Of a DNA stretch of 50,643 nt, positions 8,888 to 17,875 are shown in pieces. The position numbers were made by a program, and so were the translations under genes. Under the pieces are notes generated by a model that saw only the letters and a list, made by a program, of their open reading frames with translations, made no database searches and was not told where the DNA came from. The stretch's first letter is position 1. The number at the start of each line of letters is the position of its first letter. The stretch covers positions 1 to 50,643 of the forward strand of contig JBBRQD010000034.1 in assembly GCA_038227045.1 (NCBI GenBank), in the 5' to 3' direction. This stretch comes from JANXLS01 sp038227045 (GTDB lineage Bacteria > Planctomycetota > SZUA-567 > H5-PLA8).

Positions 8888-9688
8888 CGGCTCCGTTCGC
8901 AAAGCGAAAACCGACAGCCCATACGCGGTCAACGCGACGGCCAGCCATCCAAACGCAAAGCCGATCGCGAGCGGCGCGTTTTCGCGTCCGCATTGATCGA
9001 TGCTCAACGCGACGCTCGCCGCAAGCGCCACCGCCGGTACGATGGTGTGCGGCCATTTGATCGGCATCTGTCCCAGCACGATCAGGACCAACGCGCCCGC
9101 CGCCAGAAAATCATAAGCCTTGAGCGCTCTGGCGAGGCCGTCGAGGAAGAGTTCGCGGCCGGACTCGGCGCGAACTTGATTCTCTTGAGGAGGCTGCAAA
9201 CTCGATCCCAGAGCGTAGCGGATGTTTCCGTTTCTGAAATGAAACATGGTCTTCTCGCCGCGCCAATCGATTCGGGCCAGAGTTTGCGTGCGCGGATTGT
9301 TTTCCAAAAACGCGTCGCAAAACAATACGGTTCGCGCGTCCGGAGAGGGCGCTTGAAATAAAAAATCGGCGACCCAGTCGCTTGTCTTTGCGTCGAACGT
9401 AAACGAAGCCGATTCCGCTTCGCGGGCCGCGCCATCGGTTTCAAGTAGAAGACGTGTCTTAAAATACTCGCGAATAATGTCGTCGATCGGATGCTGCTTT
9501 ACGGACTCGTTCAAGCGACCGCGTTTGATATCGGCGTCGAGGTTGGACATGAACATGTCCGCCGACATGCGATAGCGCACGCGCAGCTTTCCGCCCACTT
9601 CTTCAATTGCCGCAAATTGGACGTGATTCAAATGCGCGCACGCATTTGCACACAGCAGGCTGAGCGTCAGGACGAACACGCGCTTCAT
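8858..9688 (-). CDS. Membrane protein with periplasmic domain, possibly a degenerate HupE/UreJ relative
   Basis: The 276-residue protein has a signal peptide (MKRVFVLTLSLLCANACA), a periplasmic domain of about 170 residues (AHLNHVQFAAIEEVGGKLRVRYRM onward), and three or four C-terminal membrane helices (YDFLAAGALVLIVLGQM, IVPAVALAASVALSI, AFGWLAVALTAYGLSVFAL). The layout recalls the HupE/UreJ_2 family, found near nickel or zinc uptake genes, but the diagnostic histidines are not obvious. I prefer the start at 9688 because an upstream ATG at 9748 falls in a hairpin. The last eight residues (EPRTSVSG) and the stop are encoded by the palindromic repeat, so the original C-terminus was altered. 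It precedes the ZnuA-like gene. Confidence 0.6.
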   Translation of the reverse strand: MKRVFVLTLSLLCANACAHLNHVQFAAIEEVGGKLRVRYRMSADMFMSNLDADIKRGRLNESVKQHPIDDIIREYFKTRLLLETDGAAREAESASFTFDAKTSDWVADFLFQAPSPDARTVLFCDAFLENNPRTQTLARIDWRGEKTMFHFRNGNIRYALGSSLQPPQENQVRAESGRELFLDGLARALKAYDFLAAGALVLIVLGQMPIKWPHTIVPAVALAASVALSIDQCGRENAPLAIGFAFGWLAVALTAYGLSVFALRTEPPEPRTSVSG

Positions 9689-9744
9689 GAATTGAATGGT
9701 AATTCGAAAGGCGGGAATACGCAAATTGAAGATACATTTCACAG

Positions 9745-9782
9745 CCATTCAGGCCGCGCGAAATTCGCCGCGGCCTGAATGG
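9745..9782 (-). terminator. Strong hairpin after the small lipoprotein gene
   Basis: A 13-14 bp perfect stem (CATTCAGGCCGCG at 9746-9758 pairing with 9769-9781) with a 10-base loop lies 13 bp after the lipoprotein stop codon on the minus strand. There is no clean U-run, so the terminator role is likely but not proven. Confidence 0.55.
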
Positions 9783-9794
9783 GCAATTGATTTA

Positions 9795-10028
9795 TTAGCG
9801 TTTCTCAATGATCAACGTCTTCTTCTCCACGACCGCCGGTTGCTCGATCACGGTTTTCTTCTCGATGACCGTGGTTGGCTTTTCGATCACGGTCTTGTTT
9901 TCAATGATAACCGGCGCTGCCGCTTGCGGCGGATTCGTTCTCGTTTTGACTTCGAGAGTGCCATCCGCACACCCGGCGAGCATCAGGGAAAAAGTCGCGG
10001 CGGCCAAATACAGTTGAATCTTATGCAT
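9795..10028 (-). CDS. Small repetitive lipoprotein
   Basis: The 77-residue product has a lipoprotein signal with lipobox (FSLMLAGC), so the mature protein begins at a lipidated Cys. The remainder is a short repetitive segment rich in V-I-E-K (VIIENKTVIEKPTTVIEK, then KTVIEQPAVVEKKTLIIEKR), probably extended or coiled. Start 10028 is supported by GGAG six bases upstream; an upstream in-frame start at 10106 would bury the signal. I do not recognise a family. A role in envelope structure is only a guess. Confidence 0.65.
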   Translation of the reverse strand: MHKIQLYLAAATFSLMLAGCADGTLEVKTRTNPPQAAAPVIIENKTVIEKPTTVIEKKTVIEQPAVVEKKTLIIEKR

Positions 10029-10249
10029 TCGAATCTCCAAAAAAAGGCTTCCGAACGCGCGGCAAATTGCCGCGAATCGTTTGGGTTGCGCTTTCGTAAT
10101 TTGCAAGTTTCAAGCCACTTGAACTATCCTCGAATGATACTGTAAGGCAATTTGGAGTAGGGGATTACAAAATCGAACGGTGGGGAGGTATTGCCGAAAA
10201 TTAGTCTTGCGCTGAAATTTCGCCGAAAATTGGGCGAGGAATCGGTGCC

Positions 10250-10720
10250 TTATTCCCGAAGCGCCAAACTTCCGTTCGTATACGCTGGATTGCCGGTTAC
10301 GTCCTCTTTGATCCAGTTGGGCAGCGGCGGCAGCGTTTGTCCAGGCGCATGCAATTCATACTCGGCCAGCCAAAGCCCCTGATGCCGGCCCAGAAACTGG
10401 TCGATTTCCCAGCCATTGAGAATGTAGCGAATTTTTTCGAGGACGACTTTTCCGCATAGCTGCAACATCTGTTTTGCGTGCTCGACGGGAATCTCGTATT
10501 CGAATTCGTCGCGTTCGATAAAGCCCGGGCCTTTAATCGTCAGATAGGCATTCGACGCGTCGCCGCTGGAAACGATGCGCACGCGCACCGTGGGCCGCAC
10601 ACTGAGATAGCCCTGAATTAATCGCTTGCCTTGGCCAAGCGCGGGCAGGCGATCGCTGTGGATCAGGAATTTGTATTCGATTTCTTTGGGCATTTTATGG
10701 TCGGGTCCAGGATAATTCAC
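10250..10720 (-). CDS. CYTH-domain protein (triphosphate tunnel enzyme family)
   Basis: The 156-residue protein opens with the ExExK signature (KEIEYKFLI) and contains YLSVRPTVRVRI, AYLTIKGPG, DEFEYEIP and WLAEYEL, the alternating charged strands that form the CYTH tunnel binding triphosphate and divalent metal. Family members are inorganic triphosphatases, thiamine triphosphatases or class IV adenylate cyclases; the short single-domain form best fits a triphosphatase. A GTG start at 10720 overlaps the stop of the giant upstream gene (GTGA), suggesting translational coupling; an internal ATG at 10693 (MPKEIEYKF) is the alternative. Confidence 0.88.
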   Translation of the reverse strand: MNYPGPDHKMPKEIEYKFLIHSDRLPALGQGKRLIQGYLSVRPTVRVRIVSSGDASNAYLTIKGPGFIERDEFEYEIPVEHAKQMLQLCGKVVLEKIRYILNGWEIDQFLGRHQGLWLAEYELHAPGQTLPPLPNWIKEDVTGNPAYTNGSLALRE

Positions 10721-13700
10721 TTCGCCGGAACTGGTTCCTTTTCGACCTTCTCGCCTTTATCCTTATCCTTCGCATCTTTGTTTGTCTTTTCTTTTTCCAC
10801 CATCTTTTTCAAACGTTTTTCGGCAAGTTTCTCCAGGTAGTCGGCTTCGCGTTTCATGTCCAGATCGCCGGGGTTGCATTCGAGCGCGATTTTTGAGGCT
10901 GCGATGGAATGCTTGATGCCGTCGGCGCGATAGGCTTCGTAGACCACCGTGAAGAACGTCGGTTTGGACTTGATGTACTTCGTCAACATTTTGTACTGTG
11001 TGGCGAACTCTTCCGGCGTGCAGAAGCGCGCGCCTTTGCCGAACGTTTCGGCGACATCGGTGGTCAGCTTTGCCCAGTCGCGTTTCGCGGTCTCTTTGAC
11101 GACGACTTCGAGATCCGCCCAGTCTTTGACCAGGAAATCGCGCAGAACGCGGTTGCTCAACAGCACGAATTCATACGACGCCAGCGATCCGAACCTGGAT
11201 GCCACGACGCCGGTCTTGGCCATTTGATCGCACAATTTCACGGCTTCGTCGATGCGCCAAACTTCGGGCGGATCGTCGAGGTCGATGGCGTCGCCGATGG
11301 CGATGGAATACGACGAGAGCGCGACGCGGATCCATTTCCAATCCTCGGCGATCAATTCCTTTGGATTCTTGCGGTTCGCGTGCTCGCGTTTCGTGCCTGG
11401 GTCGGGGTAGGGGCCGTCCTTCAGGAGTTCGTCAAGATACTTCTTGCGGCCCTGTTTGCCCGCGTAATAGATGCCGATGTATGCGTACTTGCGCATGTAG
11501 TCGTCGAAACCGTCGGAGTCTTCGAAGATCGCTTCTCCGCGGCTATAGAAAAAGTCGAGCACTTTTTCAAGTTCGTTCATCTGGCGATTCTCCGCCGCGG
11601 TGATCCGCTTGTGGTTTCGGATCATGTCCTTCATCTTGAGGAACGACGACGTGAGCACACCGACGTGCTCCAGTTTCAAAAAATAGCGATCCGGCTTTCC
11701 CAGCAGATCGATATCGGGCCGCAGCAAGTCCCAGGCTTCCCACGGTCTGTCGAGCGCCAGCAGCAATCCGGCCACCTGCATCCTCATGCCCAGGTACTCA
11801 AACGTCTCCTGCGTGCGTTGAATCTGCTTGAGTTCGACGATCGTTTTGCGGATGCGTTCGAATGCTTTTTCGTTCTCGTGCTCGCTGCGCCACATGGTGG
11901 CGATGCGGTATTCCTCGCTCATGCGCGACAGCTTTTCGCTGGCGGTTAAATTCTTGATCGATTCCATCGAACAGCGGATCGAGTCGTCGACTTCGCGGAC
12001 TTGCCCGTAAAGGCCAGCGATTTCATTCCAGTTTTCCGACACGCGGTCGCCGTTGTCGATCATCGCTTTCATGGTCTCGATGCCCAGCGCGTAGAAATGG
12101 AAGTGCCAATAGCTCTGCACGCGTTCCATCGCTTCGCCATACGGGCCGTCGACAAACATGCGCGAACTGAGCCAGTAGGTGGTTCGCGTCGGCTCGTTGT
12201 TGAAGCGGAAGTTGAACGCGAGGCTTTTCGGATCGAAGTGCGCGGTGCCTTCCGGGTCGAAGGCTCGATAGGCTTTTTCGACGACCTTATCCAGAGAAAC
12301 GTCTTCGAATCGCCGCGCTGGACCGGTCTGCAGAATATAGAAGGTGTAAAGGCTGTTTTTGGGTTCCTTTTCGACCCAGCCGCATGCGGCGTGGCCAGGC
12401 AGCGACATGACGTAACTGAGCTTGCCCATCTTGCGTTCGAGGGTCATGTACATTTCTGCGATGTCGTCGCAGTCGCCCACGTAGCGGCCGCCCATCAGGC
12501 GCTCCAGCGACTGGTATGTCGTCTGGTGAATGTCGCCAGTGTGCCCGCGGCTGCCCAGCAGGTCGGGACGATCCGTGACGGGGCTGTCGAGGATGTACTG
12601 GAAGAAATAGCGGAAATACAAATGCTGATAGCAACCCTCCGGCTTGTTCGGCAGAACGGTAGCCAGTTTGTCCAGGAATTCGTCCATCGCCGCTTTGCGC
12701 TTCGCGGCGTCGGGGATTTTCTTGAAATCCTGAACGTCGACTCGTCCGTATGGCGTGACGAGCGCTTTGGAGCGGCCGGACTTGTCGATCAAAAGAACGT
12801 GCGGCGGCAGCGACCACGATGACGTCCCATAGCCCAGCGATACGCGATCGGAGTCGCGGATGGCCGGCACTTCCAGCGTCGAGGCGAAGTCCCATTTTGC
12901 CTTGTCGTAACCCATTTTGTTCGTCGCCGGGTCGTACCACGAAATGGCCCCGACGGCCTGATGCGTCATGCGGACTTTCGCCGGGGGCTTGCCCGCGGGC
13001 AATTCGGTCAGCTTGCCGGGAAAATCGAAGACGATAAAGAGACAGTCTTTTTCGTCGTCGGGATTGGTGATCGCAAACGACGTGGTGTCGCTCGCCTTGT
13101 CGTAAATCCGCCAGACGGCGCGGTCCTCATACGTGCGTAATTCGGTGGCTTCGCCTTCCGGGCACGCGCCGATGAAATTTACGAACGGTTCGCTAACGAC
13201 TTTGTAGCCCGCCCGATATTCCGCGAGTTCTTTCTTCAAGCGCCCCTCGGCGCCGGGCATGTTGGTTTCGATATAGCCTTCGTCGATTACCTTGCGCACG
13301 AACTCGCCTTCGAGATGGTCGTTCCAGTCCGCTTCGACCGCCGACGCGCGTACGGCAAACGCGATGGTCTTGCGGGTGTTTTCCGGCGTGGGCGCGTCGT
13401 TTTCAACGGCTGTCGCGAGGGCTTCGGCCTCCGCACGGAATTCGTCCTCGATTTTCTTTTGCCGATTGGTCTTTTCCTGCGCTTTTCCCATGTACAGCCG
13501 GTCGTCGAGGAAAATGTATTCGTTACCTTCCTTGTCGAATCGGCGTGCCGAAACGAACGGAGCCTCTTCGCGCGTGTCCCAGATGTCGTCCGATTTGATG
13601 CCAGCCTTTTTCATGGCTTCGGCCAGCGCCATGGCGTGATAGAACGCGCGATGCGAACGCGGCCGGAAGCTCTTGTCGCCTTGTCCGAAATGCCGCGGGT

Positions 13701-15897
13701 CGATGGCGATCCGATTGTCTTCGGATTCGAGGTACAACACGGACTTGTCTTTGGATTCGTGGTGCAGGCAGAGCCTGTACTCCTTGGGGCCGAAGTTGAA
13801 CGTGTAGCCGTCGAAATCGAGTTCGCCGGGGACGCATTTCTCGTCAATTTCGGAGAACTTGCGGAGCTTTTTCAAAAGATCCGCGGCGTCGTCTGGGCTG
13901 AGCGCATAATCCTTGCCCTCGGCATTTTTCTTCTCGCGCATCGCCTTATGCCGAATGGCGCGCTCCTCCTGAACCAATTCGCGTTTGTAGGCTTCGACGC
14001 GCGCGACGAGCGGCCGGAGCTCCACGTTGGAGGCGTCGAGCTTGTCGATTTCGGCCTGAAGCAGTTTCTTCGCTTCGGGAATTGAGTCTTTTCCCGCCGC
14101 TCGAATTTTGGCCGCGACGGCCAGTTTATTGTTGTGGTCGACGAGGATCTCGGCGCGTTTCAAGAGGTCGCGATTCTGTTCCGCCAGTTTTGGCGGTATA
14201 TCCGCGATGACTTGAGCCGCCATCTTCGCGGCCTCCTCGATTTTCATTTTCTTGTAGAGAGATTCAGCGTCGTCAAGCGTGTGTTTGGACGCTGCGATCA
14301 CCTGAACGGACTCGGCAGACTCAAGGCCCTTGAGCAACATGGCGTAGCGCAAAAGAAGGGGCTTCAAATCGTCGTTTGCAGGATCGAGCTTGCCGATCTC
14401 GGCTTGCACGAGCTGTTTTGCCGCGCTGATCTGGGCGCCTTTGGCGGCGGTCGCAAGCTTCTCGGTGTCGGCCAATTTCGTGGCGCGGTCGGTGAGCACT
14501 CCGGCGCGCTTCTGCAATTCCGCGTCCTGCACGGTGGGTTTCACCGGCATCGCGGCGACGATCTGGTCCGCGACTTTCGCGGCCTCTTCGATCTTTTCGG
14601 CCTTATAGAGCTTCTCCGCATCCGCCAAATTTTCACGTAACTTCGCCAGCTTTTGTTCAGACTCGAAGGTTTCCAATTGCGCCATTTTTATTTGGAGCAA
14701 CGCGAGAAGCTGCTTGTTCTCCGGTTTGTCTTTGCCGTCCCGCTCCCAAAGAGATTTTTTATCCTCGAAATCCCGGCGCACTTCCGCCGGATTCTTCTCT
14801 TTTTCGAGGAACTTGGCCTCCAACTGGCTGGCCTTCGTGCCCGCGCTTAAAAATAGCTTGATGTTCTCCTGCCACTTCTGCTTGAACTCCGGTTCAAACT
14901 CGGGTGCTCCGGGCACGGTCAACGCGCTTTGGGCGTCCTGGGCGTAAGTCGCCGCGTCCTGGATTTTGTTCTCCACAAAGGCGCGTTGCGCCAGCGCCAT
15001 CGTCGCATCGATTTTATTTTTGCGTTCGGTGAGCGCCATTCCGCTCAGAACGGAAAGAACGATCCAAGTTCCGGCTGCGCCCGCGATCAGCAGTGTCGCG
15101 GCGATCAGACCCCAGCGCGTCGGCTTAGCCGGCTTGACCGGGGAAATGGTCAGACGGGGGGAATACGCGGCGGTGTCGGGGCGCACCGACGCGATGATGG
15201 CGGTCGGCGCGGTGACAACCGCCTTTGCCGGCTCGGGCGAATTTGCGGACGATGGCGGACCTTTGGCATCCGCGGCAGCGTTTTCACTGATCGCCGGGAA
15301 TTTGAACTGCGAAGGCATTTTGTACGTATCGAGCAACTCGACGGGCGGCGGTACGATCGACTGCGGCGGCTGCTGTGGCTCCTGCACGACTTTTTCGGTG
15401 TGAACTGGAGCGGCTTCGAATGTATCGACTTTTAACGGCGCGACGTTTTCAATGGCTGCCATGACAGGGGGCTGAACGGGCTGCGGTGCCGGCGCGGAAG
15501 CGGCGGGTTCGATACGCGCGGGCGCGGGAGGTGCGGCGTGTGCGGGCGATTCGGCGAGCGCCGGCGCGGTGTGCTCCACCGGTTGTTTCGGCGGTTCGGT
15601 TTTCGGCGCGACGACCGGTTCGGGTTCCGTGTGCGCAAGCGGCGCGATGACCGATTGGCGCGCGACGGGGGCTTCCGCGGCGACCGCGAGCAACTCTTGC
15701 GACGCATTGACGCGATCCGGTTTGAGCGCTGCAGCGTCGGCCCCTTTTTCGCTTGTCTGGGCGCGCTGAATGATCACGCTGCCGCGGCAGATGGGGCAAA
15801 TTTCGGTGACGTGAACGGGACTGCACGCAGCCGTAAAGACGTAGCCGCAGTAGCTGCATTTTAAGGAGATGTCTTCAGGGAGCGGATCTATTGCCAT
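10717..15897 (-). CDS. Giant zinc-ribbon / transmembrane / coiled-coil / transglutaminase-like protein
   Basis: The 1726-residue protein begins with a zinc ribbon (Cys14, 17, 34 and 37) and a Pro/Ala-rich linker to about residue 255. One membrane helix follows at about 262-286 (WGLIAATLLIAGAAGTWIVLSV). Then come about 390 residues of helical repeats in which units like KAEKIEEAAKVADQIVAAMP recur with LYKKMKIEEAAKMAAQVI. The C-terminal half holds a transglutaminase-like core: Cys near 1142 in GDCDDIAEMYMTL, His near 1169 in PGHAACGW, and an Asp near 1212 in YRAFDPEG. The tail is Lys-rich. The zinc ribbon should be cytoplasmic and the enzyme-like part periplasmic. The start at 15897 has GGAG six bases upstream. 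A role in peptide or protein processing at the envelope is an inference. Confidence 0.8.
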   Translation of the reverse strand: MAIDPLPEDISLKCSYCGYVFTAACSPVHVTEICPICRGSVIIQRAQTSEKGADAAALKPDRVNASQELLAVAAEAPVARQSVIAPLAHTEPEPVVAPKTEPPKQPVEHTAPALAESPAHAAPPAPARIEPAASAPAPQPVQPPVMAAIENVAPLKVDTFEAAPVHTEKVVQEPQQPPQSIVPPPVELLDTYKMPSQFKFPAISENAAADAKGPPSSANSPEPAKAVVTAPTAIIASVRPDTAAYSPRLTISPVKPAKPTRWGLIAATLLIAGAAGTWIVLSVLSGMALTERKNKIDATMALAQRAFVENKIQDAATYAQDAQSALTVPGAPEFEPEFKQKWQENIKLFLSAGTKASQLEAKFLEKEKNPAEVRRDFEDKKSLWERDGKDKPENKQLLALLQIKMAQLETFESEQKLAKLRENLADAEKLYKAEKIEEAAKVADQIVAAMPVKPTVQDAELQKRAGVLTDRATKLADTEKLATAAKGAQISAAKQLVQAEIGKLDPANDDLKPLLLRYAMLLKGLESAESVQVIAASKHTLDDAESLYKKMKIEEAAKMAAQVIADIPPKLAEQNRDLLKRAEILVDHNNKLAVAAKIRAAGKDSIPEAKKLLQAEIDKLDASNVELRPLVARVEAYKRELVQEERAIRHKAMREKKNAEGKDYALSPDDAADLLKKLRKFSEIDEKCVPGELDFDGYTFNFGPKEYRLCLHHESKDKSVLYLESEDNRIAIDPRHFGQGDKSFRPRSHRAFYHAMALAEAMKKAGIKSDDIWDTREEAPFVSARRFDKEGNEYIFLDDRLYMGKAQEKTNRQKKIEDEFRAEAEALATAVENDAPTPENTRKTIAFAVRASAVEADWNDHLEGEFVRKVIDEGYIETNMPGAEGRLKKELAEYRAGYKVVSEPFVNFIGACPEGEATELRTYEDRAVWRIYDKASDTTSFAITNPDDEKDCLFIVFDFPGKLTELPAGKPPAKVRMTHQAVGAISWYDPATNKMGYDKAKWDFASTLEVPAIRDSDRVSLGYGTSSWSLPPHVLLIDKSGRSKALVTPYGRVDVQDFKKIPDAAKRKAAMDEFLDKLATVLPNKPEGCYQHLYFRYFFQYILDSPVTDRPDLLGSRGHTGDIHQTTYQSLERLMGGRYVGDCDDIAEMYMTLERKMGKLSYVMSLPGHAACGWVEKEPKNSLYTFYILQTGPARRFEDVSLDKVVEKAYRAFDPEGTAHFDPKSLAFNFRFNNEPTRTTYWLSSRMFVDGPYGEAMERVQSYWHFHFYALGIETMKAMIDNGDRVSENWNEIAGLYGQVREVDDSIRCSMESIKNLTASEKLSRMSEEYRIATMWRSEHENEKAFERIRKTIVELKQIQRTQETFEYLGMRMQVAGLLLALDRPWEAWDLLRPDIDLLGKPDRYFLKLEHVGVLTSSFLKMKDMIRNHKRITAAENRQMNELEKVLDFFYSRGEAIFEDSDGFDDYMRKYAYIGIYYAGKQGRKKYLDELLKDGPYPDPGTKREHANRKNPKELIAEDWKWIRVALSSYSIAIGDAIDLDDPPEVWRIDEAVKLCDQMAKTGVVASRFGSLASYEFVLLSNRVLRDFLVKDWADLEVVVKETAKRDWAKLTTDVAETFGKGARFCTPEEFATQYKMLTKYIKSKPTFFTVVYEAYRADGIKHSIAASKIALECNPGDLDMKREADYLEKLAEKRLKKMVEKEKTNKDAKDKDKGEKVEKEPVPAK

Positions 15898-16118
15898 GGT
15901 GCTCTCCATACGCGCGACGCGTCGTATGCCAGCTCATACAATAACCGTCGCGATTATTTATAAGAAAGCGCTGTGAAGGTCAAGACAACAACGGGCATGT
16001 CATCTGATTTCGGCTTCACGCTTGGCAAACTTGCATTAAATTATCATCATAATGGGTGAACAACGCGTCTCGATCCAATCCATCTCGCAAAGCTGAACCA
16101 CAACCGCGGCAGCGTAAC

Positions 16119-17003
16119 TTAGAACAATTTGTATCGGAGATACGGTTGCGCAAAGCCTTTGAAATTTGACACCGGCTTCTCCCACGTCTTGTCATCGAAG
16201 TTGTCGCCGTAATGGTAAAGGTACGTTTTCTTGCGAAGTTGCTCCGGCAAGCTGAGGCATTCGTTCAAACTGGCGTGCACGGCATCGGTCTGGTCGAAGA
16301 GTTGGCAATCGTGGAAACAGATATCCGCTTTGTCCATCATCTGCATGTATGCCGGGTAATCGAAGCGCGTATCGCCTGAGAAAAATGCGGATTGGCCCTT
16401 GTGCATGTCGCACACGTAAAGCCCGTAACTGGGCCAATCGTACTTCCGTTCAATGTGGACGTGGTCGGTGGGGAAAATTTCAAACAAATAGGGGCCGACG
16501 CTAAATTGGTTCTTTCCCGGCTGGCAGATTAGCGCGCGGATGAAAAAATAATCCTGCAGCAGCGCATAGCGGTTTTGAATGGTGTTCAAGCCGCCTTTGA
16601 GGGAGTGATCCCACAGATTGACCAGGATATTAATGGTGCTGATCAGTTCGGCTTTGTAGGGTTTTCCGGTTTTGTTGTCTTTGAAAACGAAGGTATTGGT
16701 CAGGGCCATTTCTTCCAGGCCACCAATGTGATCGGCGTGTTGGTGGGTGATGAAGACTTTCCGAATCGCGGGGTAATTAATGGCCTTCCAGGGGGTGCTC
16801 AAATATTCGAAACCTGGCTTGTCTTTCAGCTCGTAAAGAGCCATCGGCCCGGTGACGCCGAAGTCGACGAGCAGGGTGTCGTCGGGCGGCCTGGTAGGAT
16901 GGTCGCCCAGCCAGGGCTTTTCCCAGAATTCGAACAGGCAATTGGAATTGAGATTCCGCTTTGCGAAAGCCGATCCCACTCCAAGAAACGTCAAAGTTAA
17001 CAT
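16119..17003 (-). CDS. Metallo-beta-lactamase-fold hydrolase
   Basis: The 294-residue cytoplasmic protein has MLTLTFLGVGSAFAKRN at the start, VDFGVTG, the metal-binding THQHADHIGG, a second metal site in the region PTDHVHIE, and the bridging Asp in SGDTRFDYPAY, followed by ICFHDCQLF. This pattern resembles the RNase Z/ElaC-like branch, but the protein lacks obvious tRNA-binding features; a phosphodiesterase of unknown substrate is the safest call. The start at 17003 has GGAG nine bases upstream. It is transcribed away from the secreted Lys/Asn-rich protein gene across a 220 bp spacer. Confidence 0.85.
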   Translation of the reverse strand: MLTLTFLGVGSAFAKRNLNSNCLFEFWEKPWLGDHPTRPPDDTLLVDFGVTGPMALYELKDKPGFEYLSTPWKAINYPAIRKVFITHQHADHIGGLEEMALTNTFVFKDNKTGKPYKAELISTINILVNLWDHSLKGGLNTIQNRYALLQDYFFIRALICQPGKNQFSVGPYLFEIFPTDHVHIERKYDWPSYGLYVCDMHKGQSAFFSGDTRFDYPAYMQMMDKADICFHDCQLFDQTDAVHASLNECLSLPEQLRKKTYLYHYGDNFDDKTWEKPVSNFKGFAQPYLRYKLF

Positions 17004-17224
17004 CGCGGGCGTCTCCAAGGCCGTAATAGGCGTTGAGGCTTAATAGCCAGAACATTTCATTACCACGCGCGCAAAATCTTTCCAGCAAATATAGGATAAC
17101 TTCGCCGGTTTTTTAAAATACTCCGATGGAAAATCCCATTGGTTTGGTGTATTATCAAGATAGTGAATAGTTTTCAAGCGCAAGTAAGAGTGATTTTTAG
17201 CGATTTTTTCGGAATGCCACCGCC

Positions 17225-17836
17225 ATGAAACGAATCCTCTTCGTCTGCCTCGCGTGTGCCCTCGCCGCCGTGCCCCTTCGCGCCGACACGATCGTGTTTC
17301 ACAACGGCGAAGAATTGGACGGCACGATCGTTGAACGAGACGAAAATACGCTCAAGGTCCAGGTCGAATATGGCACGGTGCTGGTGCCGATGACGCGTGT
17401 GCGCCGCATCGAAGCCGATACGCCGGAGAAGCTCGAAGAGCGCGAAAAGAAAAAGGCCGAAGCGGCGGAATTTGCCAAGAAGATGAAGGAAGAAGGCAAG
17501 ATTCAATATAAGGGCAAGTGGGTCACGGAAGAAGAAAAGAAGGCCGACGAAGACAAGATTGCCGAAGCAAAGAAGAAAAAGAAAGAAGCCGAAGCCGCCG
17601 CCAAGGCAAAGGCCGAACTAGCCGCTGCAAAGGCCAAAGCGGACGCGGAACTGGCGGCACAACAAAACGCTAAAAACAACAACGACAACAATGGACGTTC
17701 GGATCGTTTCAGCCAGCGACACAACCGCAATGGTTTGAACAGCGATCCATTTAACAGCACTAACAATAATAGCAACAACAACGCCAACAATTACAGCACC
17801 ATCATCAACAACAACGGTTATAACGGCGGGCGATAA
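17225..17836 (+). CDS. Secreted protein with charged coiled coil and Asn-rich tail
   Basis: The 203-residue protein has a signal peptide (MKRILFVCLACALAAVPLRA), a small beta domain (DTIVFHNGEELDGTIVERDENTLKVQVEYGTVLVPMTRVRRIE) that looks Sm/SH3-like and recurs in envelope proteins of related bacteria, and a Lys/Glu/Ala coiled coil at about 75-145. The C-terminal tail of about 55 residues is dominated by Asn with Ser and Thr. Function is unknown; the tail would be flexible and exposed. No strong ribosome binding site is visible. Confidence 0.7.
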   Translation: MKRILFVCLACALAAVPLRADTIVFHNGEELDGTIVERDENTLKVQVEYGTVLVPMTRVRRIEADTPEKLEEREKKKAEAAEFAKKMKEEGKIQYKGKWVTEEEKKADEDKIAEAKKKKKEAEAAAKAKAELAAAKAKADAELAAQQNAKNNNDNNGRSDRFSQRHNRNGLNSDPFNSTNNNSNNNANNYSTIINNNGYNGGR

Positions 17837-17875
17837 TCGCCGCGCCGTTCGGCCAAGCCCGCCAGTCTGTGGATC

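Noticed and set aside
10909..14640. Several long plus-strand frames opposite the giant protein gene
   Set aside because: They are antisense to continuous coding sequence, lack start signals and family motifs, and have shadow-like composition.
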